Below are positions 24,921-32,979 of a stretch of DNA of 64,000 nucleotides, piece after piece. The stretch is from IMG/VR virus record IMGVR_UViG_3300037189_024364, positions 1-64,000 of that record. One strand, written 5' to 3'. The notes under the pieces are model-generated. The model searched no databases. It was not told where the DNA came from and saw nothing but the letters and a program-made list of their open reading frames with translations. The position numbers and the translations under genes were made by a program. The DNA is from a virus. Within the stretch, counting starts at the first letter, position 1. The number at the start of each line of letters is the position of its first letter.

Positions 24921-26018
24921 ATGGCACTCACACTTAAAGAAATACAAGCAAAGCTGCTTGCGCAGCAAGCAAACAAGGACCGCGCTAAGAATGGCGGTAG
25001 CTTTGGCGGCGACAATGCCGTATATCCTTTTTGGAACAATCCCGATAATACCGTAGCAACGCTACGTCTTCTACCCGATGGAGATGAAAACAATGATTTC
25101 TTCTGGTTGGAAAGACTGATCATCAAGCTTCCGTTCCCTGGCGTCAAGGGCCAGAATGACGGTAAGCCGGTTGAAGTTCAGGTCCCTTGCACTGACATGT
25201 GGAAGGCTGGTAGCTGTCCGATCAATGCCGAGATTCGGCCTTGGTGGAAGGACAAGAGTCTTGAAGACATGGCTCGCAAGTATTATCGCAAGAAGAGCTT
25301 TCTCTTCCAGGGATTTGTCACAGACAATCCAAACCAACAGGATCAAACCCCGGAAAATCCAATCCGTAGATTTATCATCAATCCCAGCATCTTTGAATGC
25401 ATCAAGAAGATCCTCATGGTCCAGGAGATCGAGCACAGCCCGGTTGACTACGATCATGGCATGGACTTCTTCTTGGCAAAGAAGAAGCAGGGACAGTGGG
25501 CTAACTACGACGACAGCGGCTGGATCAAGCCGGGAAGCTTGAGCCCTCGTTCTCGTCCCCTAACCGAGTCTGAACGGGCTGCAATCAGCACGCACGGGCT
25601 GTGGAATCTTTCCCAGTACATGCCAAAGAAGCCCGACGAGGACCATCTCAATGCTATCATGGAACTGTTTACCGCATCGGTAAATGAGGAACTGTATGAT
25701 GCTGATCGTTGGGGACAGTTCTATCGTCCAAACGGTATGCGACTGGATAACAACGGCGATTCCGGTGAGGCAACTGGTCGAACCACCGTGCAGATGGCAG
25801 CACGTTCGGTTAATCCTGCTCCGGCACCAGCACCAGCACCAGCAGTGACCGCAGCTAGCATCCTGAACAGGGTTGCCAACAAGCCGATGGCCGAGGAAAG
25901 CGTTACCGTACCGTGGGAAGAAAAGTCATCTGAACCCGTAGCACAGGCCGAAAAGCCGAAGATGCAGTCTCCAGAAGACATTCTTGCTGCCATCCGCAAG
26001 CGCCAGCAACAGAAGTAA
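24921..26018 (+). CDS. gp32: Single-stranded DNA-binding protein gp32
   Basis: The 365-aa protein follows the gp32 plan: a basic N-terminal region (TLKEIQAKLLAQQANKDRAK) for cooperative binding, a core OB-fold with AVYPFWNNPDNTVATLRLLPDG, WLERLIIKLPFPGVKG and IRRFIINPSIFECIKKILM, then a linker with a PAPAPAPA repeat and a C-terminal tail for protein contacts. Only two cysteines (CTDMWKAGSCPI) remain near the T4 zinc site, so zinc binding may differ. The tail ends in basic IRKRQQQK rather than the acidic T4 end. It coats ssDNA in replication and recombination. Confidence 0.9.
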   Translation: MALTLKEIQAKLLAQQANKDRAKNGGSFGGDNAVYPFWNNPDNTVATLRLLPDGDENNDFFWLERLIIKLPFPGVKGQNDGKPVEVQVPCTDMWKAGSCPINAEIRPWWKDKSLEDMARKYYRKKSFLFQGFVTDNPNQQDQTPENPIRRFIINPSIFECIKKILMVQEIEHSPVDYDHGMDFFLAKKKQGQWANYDDSGWIKPGSLSPRSRPLTESERAAISTHGLWNLSQYMPKKPDEDHLNAIMELFTASVNEELYDADRWGQFYRPNGMRLDNNGDSGEATGRTTVQMAARSVNPAPAPAPAPAVTAASILNRVANKPMAEESVTVPWEEKSSEPVAQAEKPKMQSPEDILAAIRKRQQQK

Positions 26019-26026
26019 ACAGATCA

Positions 26027-26056
26027 GTGGGGGATGCATGCATCCCCCACGTCTTT
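26027..26056 (+). terminator. Strong palindromic terminator after gp32
   Basis: A perfect 24-nt palindrome (arms GTGGGGGATG and complement around CATG) is followed by a short T-rich run, nine bases after the gp32 stop. Confidence 0.85.
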
Positions 26057-26134
26057 TAGTAAGACCGCTAGATCTGATCATAACTTGTTTCAAGGAAGCT
26101 AGACGATTGGCACAACAACAACGAAAGGAAAGAC

Positions 26135-27208
26135 ATGCGTCCGTTTGATTTATCAAAGTTCCGCAAGGATCTGACTAAGAATATTCCCGGCATTTCGCTG
26201 GGATTCCATGATCCAAAGGTGTGGATCAGCACGGGCAATTATGCCCTAAACTATTGTATTTCTAGCAATTTTAAGCACGGTATTCCTCTCGGTAAGGTAA
26301 CCATGTTTGCTGGACAGAGCGGCTCCGGTAAGAGCTTTATCTGTTCGGGCAACATGGTTAGAGCTGCACAGCAACAGGGTATATTTGTTGTGTTGATTGA
26401 TACCGAAAACGCTCTTGATGAAAAGTGGCTGCTAGCACTGGGTGTTGATACTTCGGAAGAAAAGCTGCTCAAGGTCAACATGGCCATGATTGATGATGTT
26501 GCTAGGTTGATGAGCGACTTCATGAAGGATTACAAGGCTAGATACGACAGTGTTGAGGAAAGCCAGAGGCCGAAGATCCTATTCGTTCTAGATAGCCTTG
26601 GGATGTTGCTTACACCTACCGACGTGAATCAGTTTGAAGCCGGAGAGCTCAAGGGTGATATGGGACGTAAGCCCAAGGCACTTGCAGCACTGGTGCGCAA
26701 CTGTGTGAACATGTTTGGTGAATACGAAGTCGGTCTAGCCGTAACGAACCATAGCTATGCAAGCCAAGACATGTTTGATCCAGATGACAAGATTTCTGGT
26801 GGACAAGGCTTTGTTTATGCGAGCTCGATCGTAGTGGCCATGCAGAAGAGAAAACTGAAGGAAGACGAGGACGGTAAGAAGGTTACCGACGTTCGTGGTA
26901 TTCGAGCAGCTTGCAAGATCATGAAGACCAGGTATAACAAGCCGTTCGAAAACGTTGAGATCAAGATTCCCTGGGAAACAGGTATGGATCCCTACAGCGG
27001 GCTCATCGACCTCTTCGAGAAGAAAGGTATCTTGGCCAAGGATTCTACCAAGATGAAATATATTGACAGGTCCGGCAAAGAGCATAAGTATTTCCGTTCT
27101 GCCATCCCGAATGAACTGCTCGATCTCATCATGAATGAATGGGATGAGACCAAGGTAGTAGAGATTCAGGAGTCAGAACCAAGCGATACTGATACAAGTT
27201 CTGAATAA
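26135..27208 (+). CDS. uvsX: UvsX RecA-like recombinase
   Basis: The 357-aa protein has Walker A GQSGSGKS (60-67), a Walker B strand (KILFVLDSLGMLLT) and the UvsX-type sequence IPLGKVTMFAGQSGSGKSFI. It forms filaments on ssDNA and drives strand exchange and recombination-dependent replication, with gp32 and UvsY as partners. The C-terminus is acidic (EIQESEPSDTDTSSE). AAGGAAAG lies before the ATG. gp32 lies immediately upstream, which is a natural functional neighbourhood. Confidence 0.95.
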   Translation: MRPFDLSKFRKDLTKNIPGISLGFHDPKVWISTGNYALNYCISSNFKHGIPLGKVTMFAGQSGSGKSFICSGNMVRAAQQQGIFVVLIDTENALDEKWLLALGVDTSEEKLLKVNMAMIDDVARLMSDFMKDYKARYDSVEESQRPKILFVLDSLGMLLTPTDVNQFEAGELKGDMGRKPKALAALVRNCVNMFGEYEVGLAVTNHSYASQDMFDPDDKISGGQGFVYASSIVVAMQKRKLKEDEDGKKVTDVRGIRAACKIMKTRYNKPFENVEIKIPWETGMDPYSGLIDLFEKKGILAKDSTKMKYIDRSGKEHKYFRSAIPNELLDLIMNEWDETKVVEIQESEPSDTDTSSE

Positions 27209-27219
27209 GGAATCAACAA

Positions 27220-27453
27220 ATGGAAATCTCAGAAGAAGTTGTTCTTGAGATCTGGGAGCTGTTCATGGAACAGCTCCCAGCATCAAAGAGAAATGATCTT
27301 GCCGTAAAATATCTCAAGATATTTTTGGATCAGGAAATAGAAATATCTGATCTGGAAGATATTAGGGGAGAGGACGAACACATTGATCATGCGTTAGAGC
27401 ATTTTGCCGACGATGATCAAGATTATGACAATGGGATAGAATATGAAGACTGA
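27220..27453 (+). CDS. Small acidic hypothetical protein (77 aa)
   Basis: A helical protein (EEVVLEIWELFMEQLPASKR) with a highly acidic tail (EHFADDDQDYDNGIEYED). Not recognised. AAGGA precedes the ATG and the gene overlaps the next by 11 nt, so it belongs to the uvsX operon. Confidence 0.55.
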   Translation: MEISEEVVLEIWELFMEQLPASKRNDLAVKYLKIFLDQEIEISDLEDIRGEDEHIDHALEHFADDDQDYDNGIEYED

Positions 27454-27670
27454 TTTTAAGAAATCTAAGAATTTGGCTGGAATTGAAAAATCAACCAGGG
27501 ACGATTGGTCAAATATAGACGAACTCGTTGATCGGATCAAGACGGCCATCGAAGAAAAGGACGCAGATTCTTTACCATGGTTACAGCTTGAGGTCCACAC
27601 TAGATCTCTTATCATGCTTAAAATGCTAGATTGGAAGATGTGGGAAATTTATAGCAAATTTATAAAGTAA
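27443..27670 (+). CDS. Small hypothetical protein (75 aa)
   Basis: A basic N-terminus (MKTDFKKSKNLAG) is followed by a helical acidic section and LEVHTRSLIMLKMLDWKMWE. Not recognised; overlaps the previous gene and lies six bases before a possible UvsY gene. Confidence 0.52.
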   Translation: MKTDFKKSKNLAGIEKSTRDDWSNIDELVDRIKTAIEEKDADSLPWLQLEVHTRSLIMLKMLDWKMWEIYSKFIK

Positions 27671-27676
27671 GATAGC

Positions 27677-28144
27677 ATGTGGTATTCCCGCGTAGTCAAC
27701 GATTTTGGAGAAATCCCTGCTGCGATTTCTTATTATGAGAATGAGCTCAATTTAGCTAAAAATGAAACAAGGATTTCCGGTAGTCTAGAGAAAAATGCGC
27801 AGGAATTAAGCGGCATAACTTCCTACAGATTTGGGCAGTTGCAAGAAATTGAAGCAATACTCAAGCATCTCAACGTCAAGTATGACAAGATGCGCAGTGA
27901 TCATTATCGACGATATCTCGAGAGATATCAACGTGACCTATCTGATCGTGCCATTGAAAAATACATCGATGGCGAGGATGATATAGGCAGCATGAGCGTG
28001 TTGATCAACGAAGTTAGCCTGATACGAAACAAGTATCTAGCGGTGATGAAAGGTCTTGAGATCAAACACTACCAAATTGGTAACATCACCAAGCTTCGTA
28101 TCGTCGGCATGGAAGACGTTAATCTAGGGACCAAGGGCGGATGA
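27677..28144 (+). CDS. Possible UvsY-like recombination mediator
   Basis: The 155-aa protein is helical throughout: MWYSRVVNDFGEIPAAISYY, then a YRFGQLQEIEAILKHLNVKY segment, RRYLERYQRDLSDRAIEKYIDGE and a C-terminal IGNITKLRIVGMEDV. I recall this family adjacent to uvsX in marine T4-like phages, sometimes called UvsY-like; true T4 UvsY (137 aa) has a different opening. UvsY loads UvsX onto gp32-coated DNA. Position supports the assignment; sequence alone does not prove it. Confidence 0.42.
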   Translation: MWYSRVVNDFGEIPAAISYYENELNLAKNETRISGSLEKNAQELSGITSYRFGQLQEIEAILKHLNVKYDKMRSDHYRRYLERYQRDLSDRAIEKYIDGEDDIGSMSVLINEVSLIRNKYLAVMKGLEIKHYQIGNITKLRIVGMEDVNLGTKGG

Positions 28145-28566
28145 TTAAACCATTGCGCGATGATCTAATGGTGCAGGAACAAATATCCGGGACATGGCAA
28201 CATTTCGTTGCCGTGATCATGCTGAACCAAACCGGACGCAAACAGGTCAAAACCGTGTTACCGGAGTTTTTGCATAAATGGTCAACCGCTGACGAGTTCT
28301 TGGTTGCCGGTGTTGGGTATGTAATCGAGGTTATCAAACCGTTGGGTATGTACAATCGACGTGCAAATACACTACGTCGTATGAGCGAGGACTGGAAAAC
28401 CTGGGACGGTATTGATGCTACGAAGCTGTATGGCATCGGACGATATGGCAGCGATAGCTATGAGATTTTCTTCAACGGTCGCAGGGATATAATACCAACC
28501 GACCACGAGCTTTGTAGGTATCTCGGTTTACCAGATCCAAGGAAAACCAAGTTGTTGGTTGACTAG
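28141..28566 (+). CDS. MBD4-like mismatch/base-excision DNA glycosylase (HhH-GPD)
   Basis: The 141-aa protein aligns by eye along most of its length with the glycosylase domain of eukaryotic MBD4: LMVQEQISGTWQHFVAVIML with NQTG, IKPLGMYNRRANTLRRMS, the helix-hairpin-helix LYGIGRYGSDSYEIF, and PTDHELCRYLGL, in which D121 corresponds to the catalytic aspartate of HhH-GPD enzymes. MBD4 excises T or U opposite G. Bacterial endonuclease III relatives usually have a 4Fe-4S cluster; the four cysteines for it are absent. It overlaps the preceding gene by 4 nt in the recombination operon, so repair of deaminated phage DNA is likely. Confidence 0.75.
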   Translation: MIKPLRDDLMVQEQISGTWQHFVAVIMLNQTGRKQVKTVLPEFLHKWSTADEFLVAGVGYVIEVIKPLGMYNRRANTLRRMSEDWKTWDGIDATKLYGIGRYGSDSYEIFFNGRRDIIPTDHELCRYLGLPDPRKTKLLVD

Positions 28567-28628
28567 CCGAGATCCGGCACTAGAATTGAACTTCAACAGT
28601 GACAACTAGTCTAGGAGACAAAATCACA

Positions 28629-29663
28629 ATGCAACTCTACGTTCGAGTTATTTCTGGAAGAACCAGACAAGATCTGGATGTTAGCGGCCGGGTGTTTATG
28701 CTGTTACAGCAGCCAAACAAGGATCGTGACGGTACCTACATTGTCGTTGATGGGTCCACATACCAGGACATGCGAAATGGAAGAGCCCGGGTATATCTAA
28801 CCAACGGTGTGGAAAGCTATGAACCGGCCGAGAAAACCGATCTAGAAACGGCTTCTGCATCGGGTGATGCTGCTGTGGTCGACAAGACCGACGACGAGAT
28901 CCGAACTGAGATCAATGAAACATTTGAAATCCTTCGAGACATGACCACCGCGATTGCATCAGGGATTGTCAAGGGATTGGTAGTGAGCGGACCAGCCGGC
29001 GTTGGTAAGAGCCATACGGTTGAACACACCCTCAAGGGGGAGCTAGAAACCTTGGCTGCTCTACGTGGTACACCCAGCATGTATGAATTTTTCCACGGGG
29101 CTATGAGTGCTAGCGTGCTTTACGAAAAGCTCTGGCATCACAAGGACACTTGCAACGTGCTGGTATTTGATGACTGCGATGGCATATTGTACGATGAGGA
29201 TGCGCTGAACATTCTCAAAGCTGCCCTGGATAGCAAAGCTGTTCGTACCATACATTGGAATACCAACAGCTATGTTCTGGATCGCAAGGATATCCCCAAC
29301 AGCTTTGAATATCGAGGTTCGATCATTTTCATCACCAATATCGATTTTAATCATGTGCGGAGCCCGAGGATACAAAATCATCTCGAAGCTATCGTATCAC
29401 GCTGCCACTACATGAGCCTGGGTATCAAGACCATCCGTGAAAAGATGATACACATCCGCAATGTGGTTGACAGCAATAACATGCTCGGTGGACATGGATT
29501 TGGTCCTTCTGAAACCGAAGAGGTCATGGAGTATGTGATCAGCAATGCTGATCGCCTACGAGAAGTAAGCCTTAGATCGATCTTGAAAACCGCTGATCTC
29601 CGCAAGGCCATGCCAGATCGATGGCGCAAGTTTGCCGACAAGAACGTGCTAAAGGCTGTGTAA
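28629..29663 (+). CDS. AAA-type ATPase
   Basis: The 344-aa product (start at 28629, which has AGGAGA upstream; a longer frame opens with a GTG lacking one) has Walker A GPAGVGKS (121-128), Walker B VLVFDDCD and a sensor-type FITNIDF strand with a possible arginine finger region after. A separate beta-rich N-terminal 60 residues precedes it. Similar ATPases occur in cyanophages near replication genes. The role is unknown; it could remodel a replication or packaging complex. Confidence 0.7.
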   Translation: MQLYVRVISGRTRQDLDVSGRVFMLLQQPNKDRDGTYIVVDGSTYQDMRNGRARVYLTNGVESYEPAEKTDLETASASGDAAVVDKTDDEIRTEINETFEILRDMTTAIASGIVKGLVVSGPAGVGKSHTVEHTLKGELETLAALRGTPSMYEFFHGAMSASVLYEKLWHHKDTCNVLVFDDCDGILYDEDALNILKAALDSKAVRTIHWNTNSYVLDRKDIPNSFEYRGSIIFITNIDFNHVRSPRIQNHLEAIVSRCHYMSLGIKTIREKMIHIRNVVDSNNMLGGHGFGPSETEEVMEYVISNADRLREVSLRSILKTADLRKAMPDRWRKFADKNVLKAV

Positions 29664-29687
29664 GTCGCTTATATCCAGCAAGCACTA

Positions 29688-29693
29688 TATAAT
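29688..29693 (+). promoter_or_regulatory. Possible -10 element (TATAAT) before uvsW
   Basis: TATAAT lies 26 nt before the GTG start of uvsW. No good -35 hexamer is at 16-18 nt; a GCTTA motif about 16 nt upstream is reminiscent of a MotA box, at non-ideal spacing. Confidence 0.3.
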
Positions 29694-29719
29694 ACTACAG
29701 TGATTGTGAGGATTGAACG

Positions 29720-32269
29720 GTGAAAAAAGCAGAAATAGTCATAGTCGACGAATGTACAGCAAAGATTGACGGCTTGGATCTTGTAACCAGGCGAGCGTGT
29801 GTTAACGCGGTCAAGTATTTCCTCCCACATGCAAGATATAGCCCGGCTTATCGTTTGGGCAGATGGGACGGCACCCAGAGCTTTTGCACCCTAGGTGGCC
29901 GCACCTATCTTAACCTGTTGGATAAGATATTGCCGGTTGTTATCGACAACGGGTACGAAATTGAAATACAGGATCATCGTGCCAAGCACGAGTTTGAATT
30001 CCACGAGGTTAACGAGAACTTTCTAAGCCATATCAACTGGCCGGCGGACCATCGAATGGCCGGCCAACCGATCATGCTACGAGACTATCAAATACAGGCC
30101 ATCAATGAGTGCGTTGGCAATCTGCAAGGCATCAGCATTGCCCCAACATCGGCAGGTAAGGCTCAACCTCTATCGAGCCTCGTTAAGGTTCCTGGTGGTT
30201 GGAAGGCAATGGGAGATATCATGATAGGTGATCTCGTCGCGATACCCGACGGATCTTCGGCTGTTGTCAGTGGAATCTTTGATCATGATCCAAAGGATGT
30301 GTATGAGATCACATTTGAGGACGGTCGCAAGGTACGATCATGCGATGAGCACTTATGGAAGGTACATAATCACAATTGGACTGAAAAATGGAAGGTGATC
30401 TCCTTGAAGGAGATCATTGAGTATCAACGGACCAATCAACGGACGCTGTCAGTCCCGTTACCAACGATGGTATTCGATACGACGAACGATATAGACTTAC
30501 CAATTGATCCGTACTTACTAGGAGCATTACTCGGAGATGGATCATTTAGAGATAATTTTGGCATCTCAACGGCTGATCAGTTCATTGTCGATAAGATCTC
30601 ATCTAAGCTTGACCCAAGATATGTTCTAAAACACAAGGATCGATATGATTATAGTATTTCATTTGGCTCAAATGAGCTTCATATGGAAGCAAGATCTGAA
30701 TGGATGCGTGATATCAATGCACAGCCCGATATCAAAAAACCAACATACCACATCTACAAGGCACGTATCGAAGAACTTGGCCTAAAGGGGGCGTATAGTC
30801 ATACCAAGTTTATACCGCCTATATATCTCAATAGTAGCTATTCGCAAAGACTGTCGTTGGTACAAGGTCTTCTGGATACTGACGGATATGTTGACAAACG
30901 TGGATGCATTTCGTTCACAACAACTAGCCAACAATTGGCCGATGGATTTGCAAAACTGCTCCATAGCATCGGGGGTATTGCTAATGTCACCGCAGGCACC
31001 AATCGGATGTATCGTTATAAGGGAGAAATGACACCTTGCAAGGATATTTATAACGTGTCTATATACCATCCAACGCCTGGTATACTGGTTACAATGCCCA
31101 GGAAGATTGACCGTGTATCATCTAGAGTTGTGAGACGGGCGCCAATGCTTCATATTATTGATATCAAAAAGGTATCTAACGAGCCGGTTCGGTGTATTAT
31201 GGTCGACCATCCAGACCATCTATATCTAACAGATGGATATGTTGTAACTCATAATACGATCATTACCGCAAGCCTCAGCAAGTTAGCCGAGCAATATGGG
31301 CGTACCATAGTCATCGTTCCGAACAAAAATCTCGTGCAGCAAACGGAAGAGGATTATCGAAACATCGGTCTCGACGTTGGCGTGCTATATGGTGATCGCA
31401 AGGAATACACTCGTACGCACACGATCTGCACCTGGCAGAGCCTCATGGTCCTTGACAAGAAAAGCAAGGATGCGCTTGACGACGACCAGCTAACGGTGTT
31501 TCTGGACGGATTGGTTGCGGTAATTTGCGACGAAGTCCACAGCGTGAAGAACATGAATGTGTTGCATAATCTATTAACCACGGTATTTTCCAACATACCT
31601 ATTCGTTGGGGATTAACTGGTACCATTCCGGAAGAGGAATACAACCAGGTCAGTCTTTACAGCGCCATCGGGCCAATCATTGGCAAGCTCAGTGCCAAGG
31701 AATTGCAAGATAAAGGATATCTAGCCCAGTGCCATGTGAACATCTTGCAAACACAGGATGCGGTCGTTTACAACGACTATCAGAGCGAGCTCAAGTATCT
31801 TGTTACCAACCGAGATCGATTAACGTGGCTGGCTGGAAAGATACAGGAGATATCCGAAAGCGGTAACACACTGATCTTGGTGGATAGGATCGAGACCGGT
31901 GACATATTACACGAGCTCATCGATGGTTCGACCTTTATTAGTGGACAGATGAAGAGTACCAAACGCAAGGAGGCATACAAGGAGATTAACTTGGCTGATA
32001 ATGCCATAATGATCGCCACATATGGCACCACCAGCACAGGCATCAGCATCAATCGAATATTCAACTTGGTTCTCATCGAACCTGGTAAGAGCTTTGTGCG
32101 CGTGATCCAGAGCATTGGACGAGGACTCCGAAAGGCTGATGACAAGGAAGCCGTTGAGATATTCGACGTATCAAGCAAGTGCAAGTTTTCTAACCGCCAC
32201 CTTTTAAAGCGGAAGAAGTTCTACGAGTCGGTTGAGTATCCGTTTACCCAGACAAAGATTACCTATTAA
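29720..32269 (+). CDS. uvsW: UvsW DNA/RNA helicase, interrupted in frame by an intein
   Basis: The 849-residue precursor holds a 484-aa UvsW superfamily-2 helicase split by a 365-aa intein. The N-terminal region (ARYSPAYRLGRWDGTQSF) is the UvsW double-stranded DNA-binding domain, followed by PIMLRDYQIQAINECV (Q-motif/I region), Walker A APTSAGK-T interrupted at residue 147, and DEVH-type motif II (VICDEVHSVK), motif III GLTGTI, and motif VI QSIGRGLRKADD. UvsW unwinds R-loops and remodels recombination forks. The start is GTG with GAGGA upstream. The mature enzyme would be active only after splicing. Confidence 0.93.
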   Translation: MKKAEIVIVDECTAKIDGLDLVTRRACVNAVKYFLPHARYSPAYRLGRWDGTQSFCTLGGRTYLNLLDKILPVVIDNGYEIEIQDHRAKHEFEFHEVNENFLSHINWPADHRMAGQPIMLRDYQIQAINECVGNLQGISIAPTSAGKAQPLSSLVKVPGGWKAMGDIMIGDLVAIPDGSSAVVSGIFDHDPKDVYEITFEDGRKVRSCDEHLWKVHNHNWTEKWKVISLKEIIEYQRTNQRTLSVPLPTMVFDTTNDIDLPIDPYLLGALLGDGSFRDNFGISTADQFIVDKISSKLDPRYVLKHKDRYDYSISFGSNELHMEARSEWMRDINAQPDIKKPTYHIYKARIEELGLKGAYSHTKFIPPIYLNSSYSQRLSLVQGLLDTDGYVDKRGCISFTTTSQQLADGFAKLLHSIGGIANVTAGTNRMYRYKGEMTPCKDIYNVSIYHPTPGILVTMPRKIDRVSSRVVRRAPMLHIIDIKKVSNEPVRCIMVDHPDHLYLTDGYVVTHNTIITASLSKLAEQYGRTIVIVPNKNLVQQTEEDYRNIGLDVGVLYGDRKEYTRTHTICTWQSLMVLDKKSKDALDDDQLTVFLDGLVAVICDEVHSVKNMNVLHNLLTTVFSNIPIRWGLTGTIPEEEYNQVSLYSAIGPIIGKLSAKELQDKGYLAQCHVNILQTQDAVVYNDYQSELKYLVTNRDRLTWLAGKIQEISESGNTLILVDRIETGDILHELIDGSTFISGQMKSTKRKEAYKEINLADNAIMIATYGTTSTGISINRIFNLVLIEPGKSFVRVIQSIGRGLRKADDKEAVEIFDVSSKCKFSNRHLLKRKKFYESVEYPFTQTKITY
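30161..31255 (+). mobile_element. LAGLIDADG-containing intein in UvsW Walker A (A1 type)
   Basis: The inserted element is 365 aa, in frame, between GK and T of the Walker A loop. Block A begins AQPLSSLVKV with GWKAMGDIMIGDLV, so residue 1 is Ala rather than Cys or Ser. Block B is VYEITFEDGRKVRSCDEHLW; homing-endonuclease blocks are LLGALLGDGSF and LVQGLLDTDGYVDKRG; the C-terminal end is LYLTDGYVVTHN followed by Thr +1. Boundaries are residues 148-512. The endonuclease motifs keep their acidic residues, so it may still be mobile. Confidence 0.92.
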
Positions 32270-32287
32270 CCTCTGAAAATTATCAGC

Positions 32288-32316
32288 TTGATCAGTTAGA
32301 TCGATGACCATATAAC
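32288..32316 (+). promoter_or_regulatory. Sigma70-like promoter (TTGATC-17-TATAAC)
   Basis: TTGATC (32288-32293), a 17-bp spacer and TATAAC (32311-32316) give five or more matches to the consensus in total at ideal spacing. Transcripts starting near 32323 would include both arms of the downstream hairpin. Confidence 0.55.
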
Positions 32317-32321
32317 ATCCG

Positions 32322-32396
32322 ATGGTACGTTTACCTGCGTAAATATAATTCTTAGGCATTTAAGCTATAGTTATATCTAGCAGGAGACGTACCATT
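32322..32396 (+). promoter_or_regulatory. Leader hairpin hiding the ribosome-binding site and AUU start
   Basis: ATGGTACGT (32322-32330) is perfectly complementary to ACGTACCAT (32387-32395), which overlaps the AUU codon; inside it CCTGC (32334-32338) pairs with GCAGG (32380-32384), covering part of the AGGAG ribosome-binding site. The two stems are separated by a small TTA/AG internal loop. The 41-nt loop contains a CGTAAATA late core (32338-32345), so late transcripts starting inside the loop would lack the 5' arm. Confidence 0.65.
32338..32345 (+). promoter_or_regulatory. Possible late promoter core (CGTAAATA) inside the leader hairpin
   Basis: Six of eight late-consensus bases. A start a few bases downstream (about 32352) would yield an mRNA without the sequestering 5' arm. 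Confidence 0.38.
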
Positions 32397-32894
32397 AGGA
32401 TATTAACCAACGAAAACAAGGCGTATTTGATAAATCAAATACCAGATAAAGTGGATGATGTACGATACTGTGTTTTAGACTACTCAAATCAACATGATGT
32501 GGACTATTACTTTCTCCCTTTGATTTTTCTCGAGAGCTTCCATAGTCCCTGCATAGACCTGCGCATCGGGCATCATAACATACAGATGCCGCTTGATTGG
32601 AGCTTGATCATTGGCGATATGAATCTAGGAGATTTAGAAATCATGCCATTGGTATATCTCATGGATAAGGATTTTGATGCATTTTGCTTTAACCCGATCA
32701 AGGGATACATGCCGAAATTTCTAAGGATAGAAATAATCAACACCTGGCCAGACGTTAAATGGTATTTTCCCAAGCTCAAAAATGGTCACCTGCTTACCAT
32801 ACCGCTTGAAGAAGGCGATAATCCAATATGTGCGTTTTTTGTCAAGGATACCAACAAGATTCCGGATAATCTAGACATACGTAAAATGTTCTAA
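32394..32894 (+). CDS. Conserved hypothetical protein initiated at AUU
   Basis: The frame has no ATG or GTG near its beginning. AUU at 32394 has AGGAGA six bases upstream and gives 166 aa opening MRILTNENKAYLINQIP; the alternative TTG at 32427 has only a weak AAGG. The product (DDVRYCVLDYSNQ, DYYFLPLIFLESF, MPLDWSLIIGD, KWYFPKLKNGHLLTIPL) resembles a conserved marine T4-like phage protein of unknown function. Initiation appears controlled by the leader hairpin. A strong hairpin follows the stop. Confidence 0.7.
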   Translation: MRILTNENKAYLINQIPDKVDDVRYCVLDYSNQHDVDYYFLPLIFLESFHSPCIDLRIGHHNIQMPLDWSLIIGDMNLGDLEIMPLVYLMDKDFDAFCFNPIKGYMPKFLRIEIINTWPDVKWYFPKLKNGHLLTIPLEEGDNPICAFFVKDTNKIPDNLDIRKMF

Positions 32895-32903
32895 TCAGCA
32901 GAA

Positions 32904-32938
32904 CCCCCGATGATTTCGCTCGGGCTAATCATCGGGGG
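32904..32938. terminator. Bidirectional hairpin between convergent genes
   Basis: A 12-bp perfect stem (CCCCCGATGATT / AATCATCGGGGG) with an 11-nt loop lies between the stops of the AUU-start gene and the minus-strand repeat protein. No T-run on either side. Confidence 0.65.
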
Positions 32939-32979
32939 CTCGCCGAGTCTGCCTGGACCTTTTGGGTCAGGGCATGTGT

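Noticed and set aside
29720-32269. Frameshift or pseudogene in uvsW
   Set aside because: The interruption of Walker A is an intact in-frame intein with proper end motifs, not a disruption.
32427-32894. TTG at 32427 as start of the gene after uvsW
   Set aside because: Only a weak AAGG precedes it; AUU at 32394 has AGGAGA at good spacing and the hairpin converges on it. TTG is not fully excluded.
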